The notes beneath the pieces were generated by a model. That model did not search any database. It was not told where the DNA came from and was given only the letters and a program-made list of their open reading frames with translations. Position numbers and translations under genes: made by a program. A DNA stretch of 6,321 bases from Chloroflexota bacterium. GTDB lineage: Bacteria; Chloroflexota; Dehalococcoidia; SM23-28-2; RBG-16-64-32. The stretch's first letter is position 1; the number at the start of each line of letters is the position of its first letter. The stretch is taken from NCBI GenBank assembly GCA_022565075.1, contig JADFKG010000120.1, forward strand, positions 1-6,321, given 5' to 3'. Shown here piece by piece: positions 5,634-6,321 of this stretch.

Positions 5634-6305
5634 CCCCGTCTCACAGACCTCGGCCAGCACGCACCGATCACACAGCGGCTCGGCCTGACAAGCGTCCTTC
5701 GCGTGCTCCACGATCAGCGCGTGGTACTCGCCGTAGAGCGCCGCGTCTTGCGGCAGAGACTCCTCGAACAGCCGCTGCCAGGCGTTGTACGTGTCTCTCA
5801 GACGAGCCGTCGGGCCGCCGGGCCTGACGCCGAGGCGCGAGAACGTCCGCCTGGTGTAAGCGTCGACGACGAAGAACGGCTGCCGCGCCGCGTAGAGGAG
5901 GATCGCGTCCGCCGTCTCTTCGCCGATTCCGTGCGTGGCGAGAAGGGACAAACGCAGCTCGCCTGCCGGCGCCGCCAGCATGCGCCCGAGATCGTCTCCA
6001 AAGCTTTTGGCCAGCAGATCCAGGAACGCCAGCAGCTTGCGCGCCTTGCTGCGGAAGAAGCCACTGGGACGGATCAGCTCCGCCAGCTCGCCGGCCGAAA
6101 GCGCCCGCATCGCGGCCGGCGAGAGCGCGCCCGCCTGCTTCAGGTTCGCGAGCGCCTTCTCCACGTTCGTCCAGGCCGTCCGCTGCACGAGGATCGCGCC
6201 GACGATCACCTCGAACGGACCGTCAGCGGGCCACCAGCCGCGCGGCCCGTACCGCTCGGCGAGGCGATCGTAGACGTCGCGGACGCGGGGCTCCGGCCCG
6301 GTCAT
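5514..6305 (-). CDS. Endonuclease III-related HhH-GPD DNA glycosylase with Fe-S cysteine motif
   Basis: Protein of 263 aa from the HhH-GPD base-excision repair superfamily, of the type often annotated endonuclease III domain protein (COG2231-like). The opening PFEVIVGAILVQRTAWTNVEKAL (30-52) is the conserved N-terminal helix region. The helix-hairpin-helix is THGIGEETADAILLYA (124-139), and the catalytic aspartate is Asp148 in FVVDAYTRR. Glu130 stands where endonuclease III has its lyase Lys120, so it should act as a monofunctional glycosylase (inferred). Cys206, Cys212, Cys215 and Cys221 form a C-x5-C-x2-C-x5-C set, one residue shorter than the endonuclease III FCL motif, and probably hold a [4Fe-4S] cluster. 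The recognisable domain ends near residue 224. The last 39 residues are acidic, family-unlike and encoded antisense to trhA. The ATG at 6303-6305 fits homolog-like N-termini, but the frame stays open to the right edge. The damaged base recognised is unknown. Confidence 0.9.
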   Translation of the reverse strand: MTGPEPRVRDVYDRLAERYGPRGWWPADGPFEVIVGAILVQRTAWTNVEKALANLKQAGALSPAAMRALSAGELAELIRPSGFFRSKARKLLAFLDLLAKSFGDDLGRMLAAPAGELRLSLLATHGIGEETADAILLYAARQPFFVVDAYTRRTFSRLGVRPGGPTARLRDTYNAWQRLFEESLPQDAALYGEYHALIVEHAKDACQAEPLCDRCVLAEVCETGLGRHQVAGDERVVQDAAADDEQVEDLVVAEDAGERVRPA

Positions 6306-6321
6306 CGGTTGCGCCAGGCCT

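Noticed and set aside
5351..5827. 158-codon plus-strand frame spanning the end of trhA and beyond
   Set aside because: It is out of frame with trhA, Arg/Ala/Pro-rich and without a domain. Both trhA and the minus-strand glycosylase explain the region.

Overview
This is a 6.3 kb window of GC-rich (by eye about 65%) bacterial chromosome with tightly packed, ordinary-looking genes. High GC, GTG starts, Shine-Dalgarno sites and the gene families fit Actinomycetota or Chloroflexota. I cannot assign a phylum from the sequence alone. I see no CRISPR array, transposase, phage gene, tRNA or rRNA.

The left half (1-3386) is read on the minus strand. From its promoter at about 3400 a four-gene cluster runs leftward: a divergent YchF/OLA1-type P-loop NTPase (2304-3386), a small VOC/glyoxalase-fold protein (1899-2294), an XdhC/CoxI-type molybdenum-enzyme maturation protein (1072-1890) and a CrcB/Fluc fluoride channel (698-1075). 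Gaps are 9 and 8 bp and then a 4-bp ATGA overlap, so they are probably one transcript. After 101 bp comes the start of katG (catalase-peroxidase), cut by the left edge of the window.

A divergent intergenic region (3387-3519) separates this cluster from a plus-strand cytochrome P450 (3520-4737). It has back-to-back -35 elements. A near-perfect 20-bp palindrome lies where P450 transcription should start, as expected for a TetR-type operator. No regulator gene and no ferredoxin or reductase partner is in the window.

The P450 is followed by a clear hairpin terminator and two further inverted repeats, then a long imperfect inverted repeat just upstream of a plus-strand seven-helix hemolysin III/TrhA (PAQR) membrane protein (4977-5633). 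The last gene, on the minus strand (5514-6305), is an endonuclease III-related HhH-GPD DNA glycosylase with four clustered cysteines. Its 3' end overlaps the trhA 3' end by 120 bp in exact antisense codon register.

I found no convincing novel multi-gene system. The best items for a second look are the P450 operator/promoter, the YchF-like protein with a degenerate G3 motif, the structured region before trhA, and the convergent overlap of trhA with the glycosylase gene.
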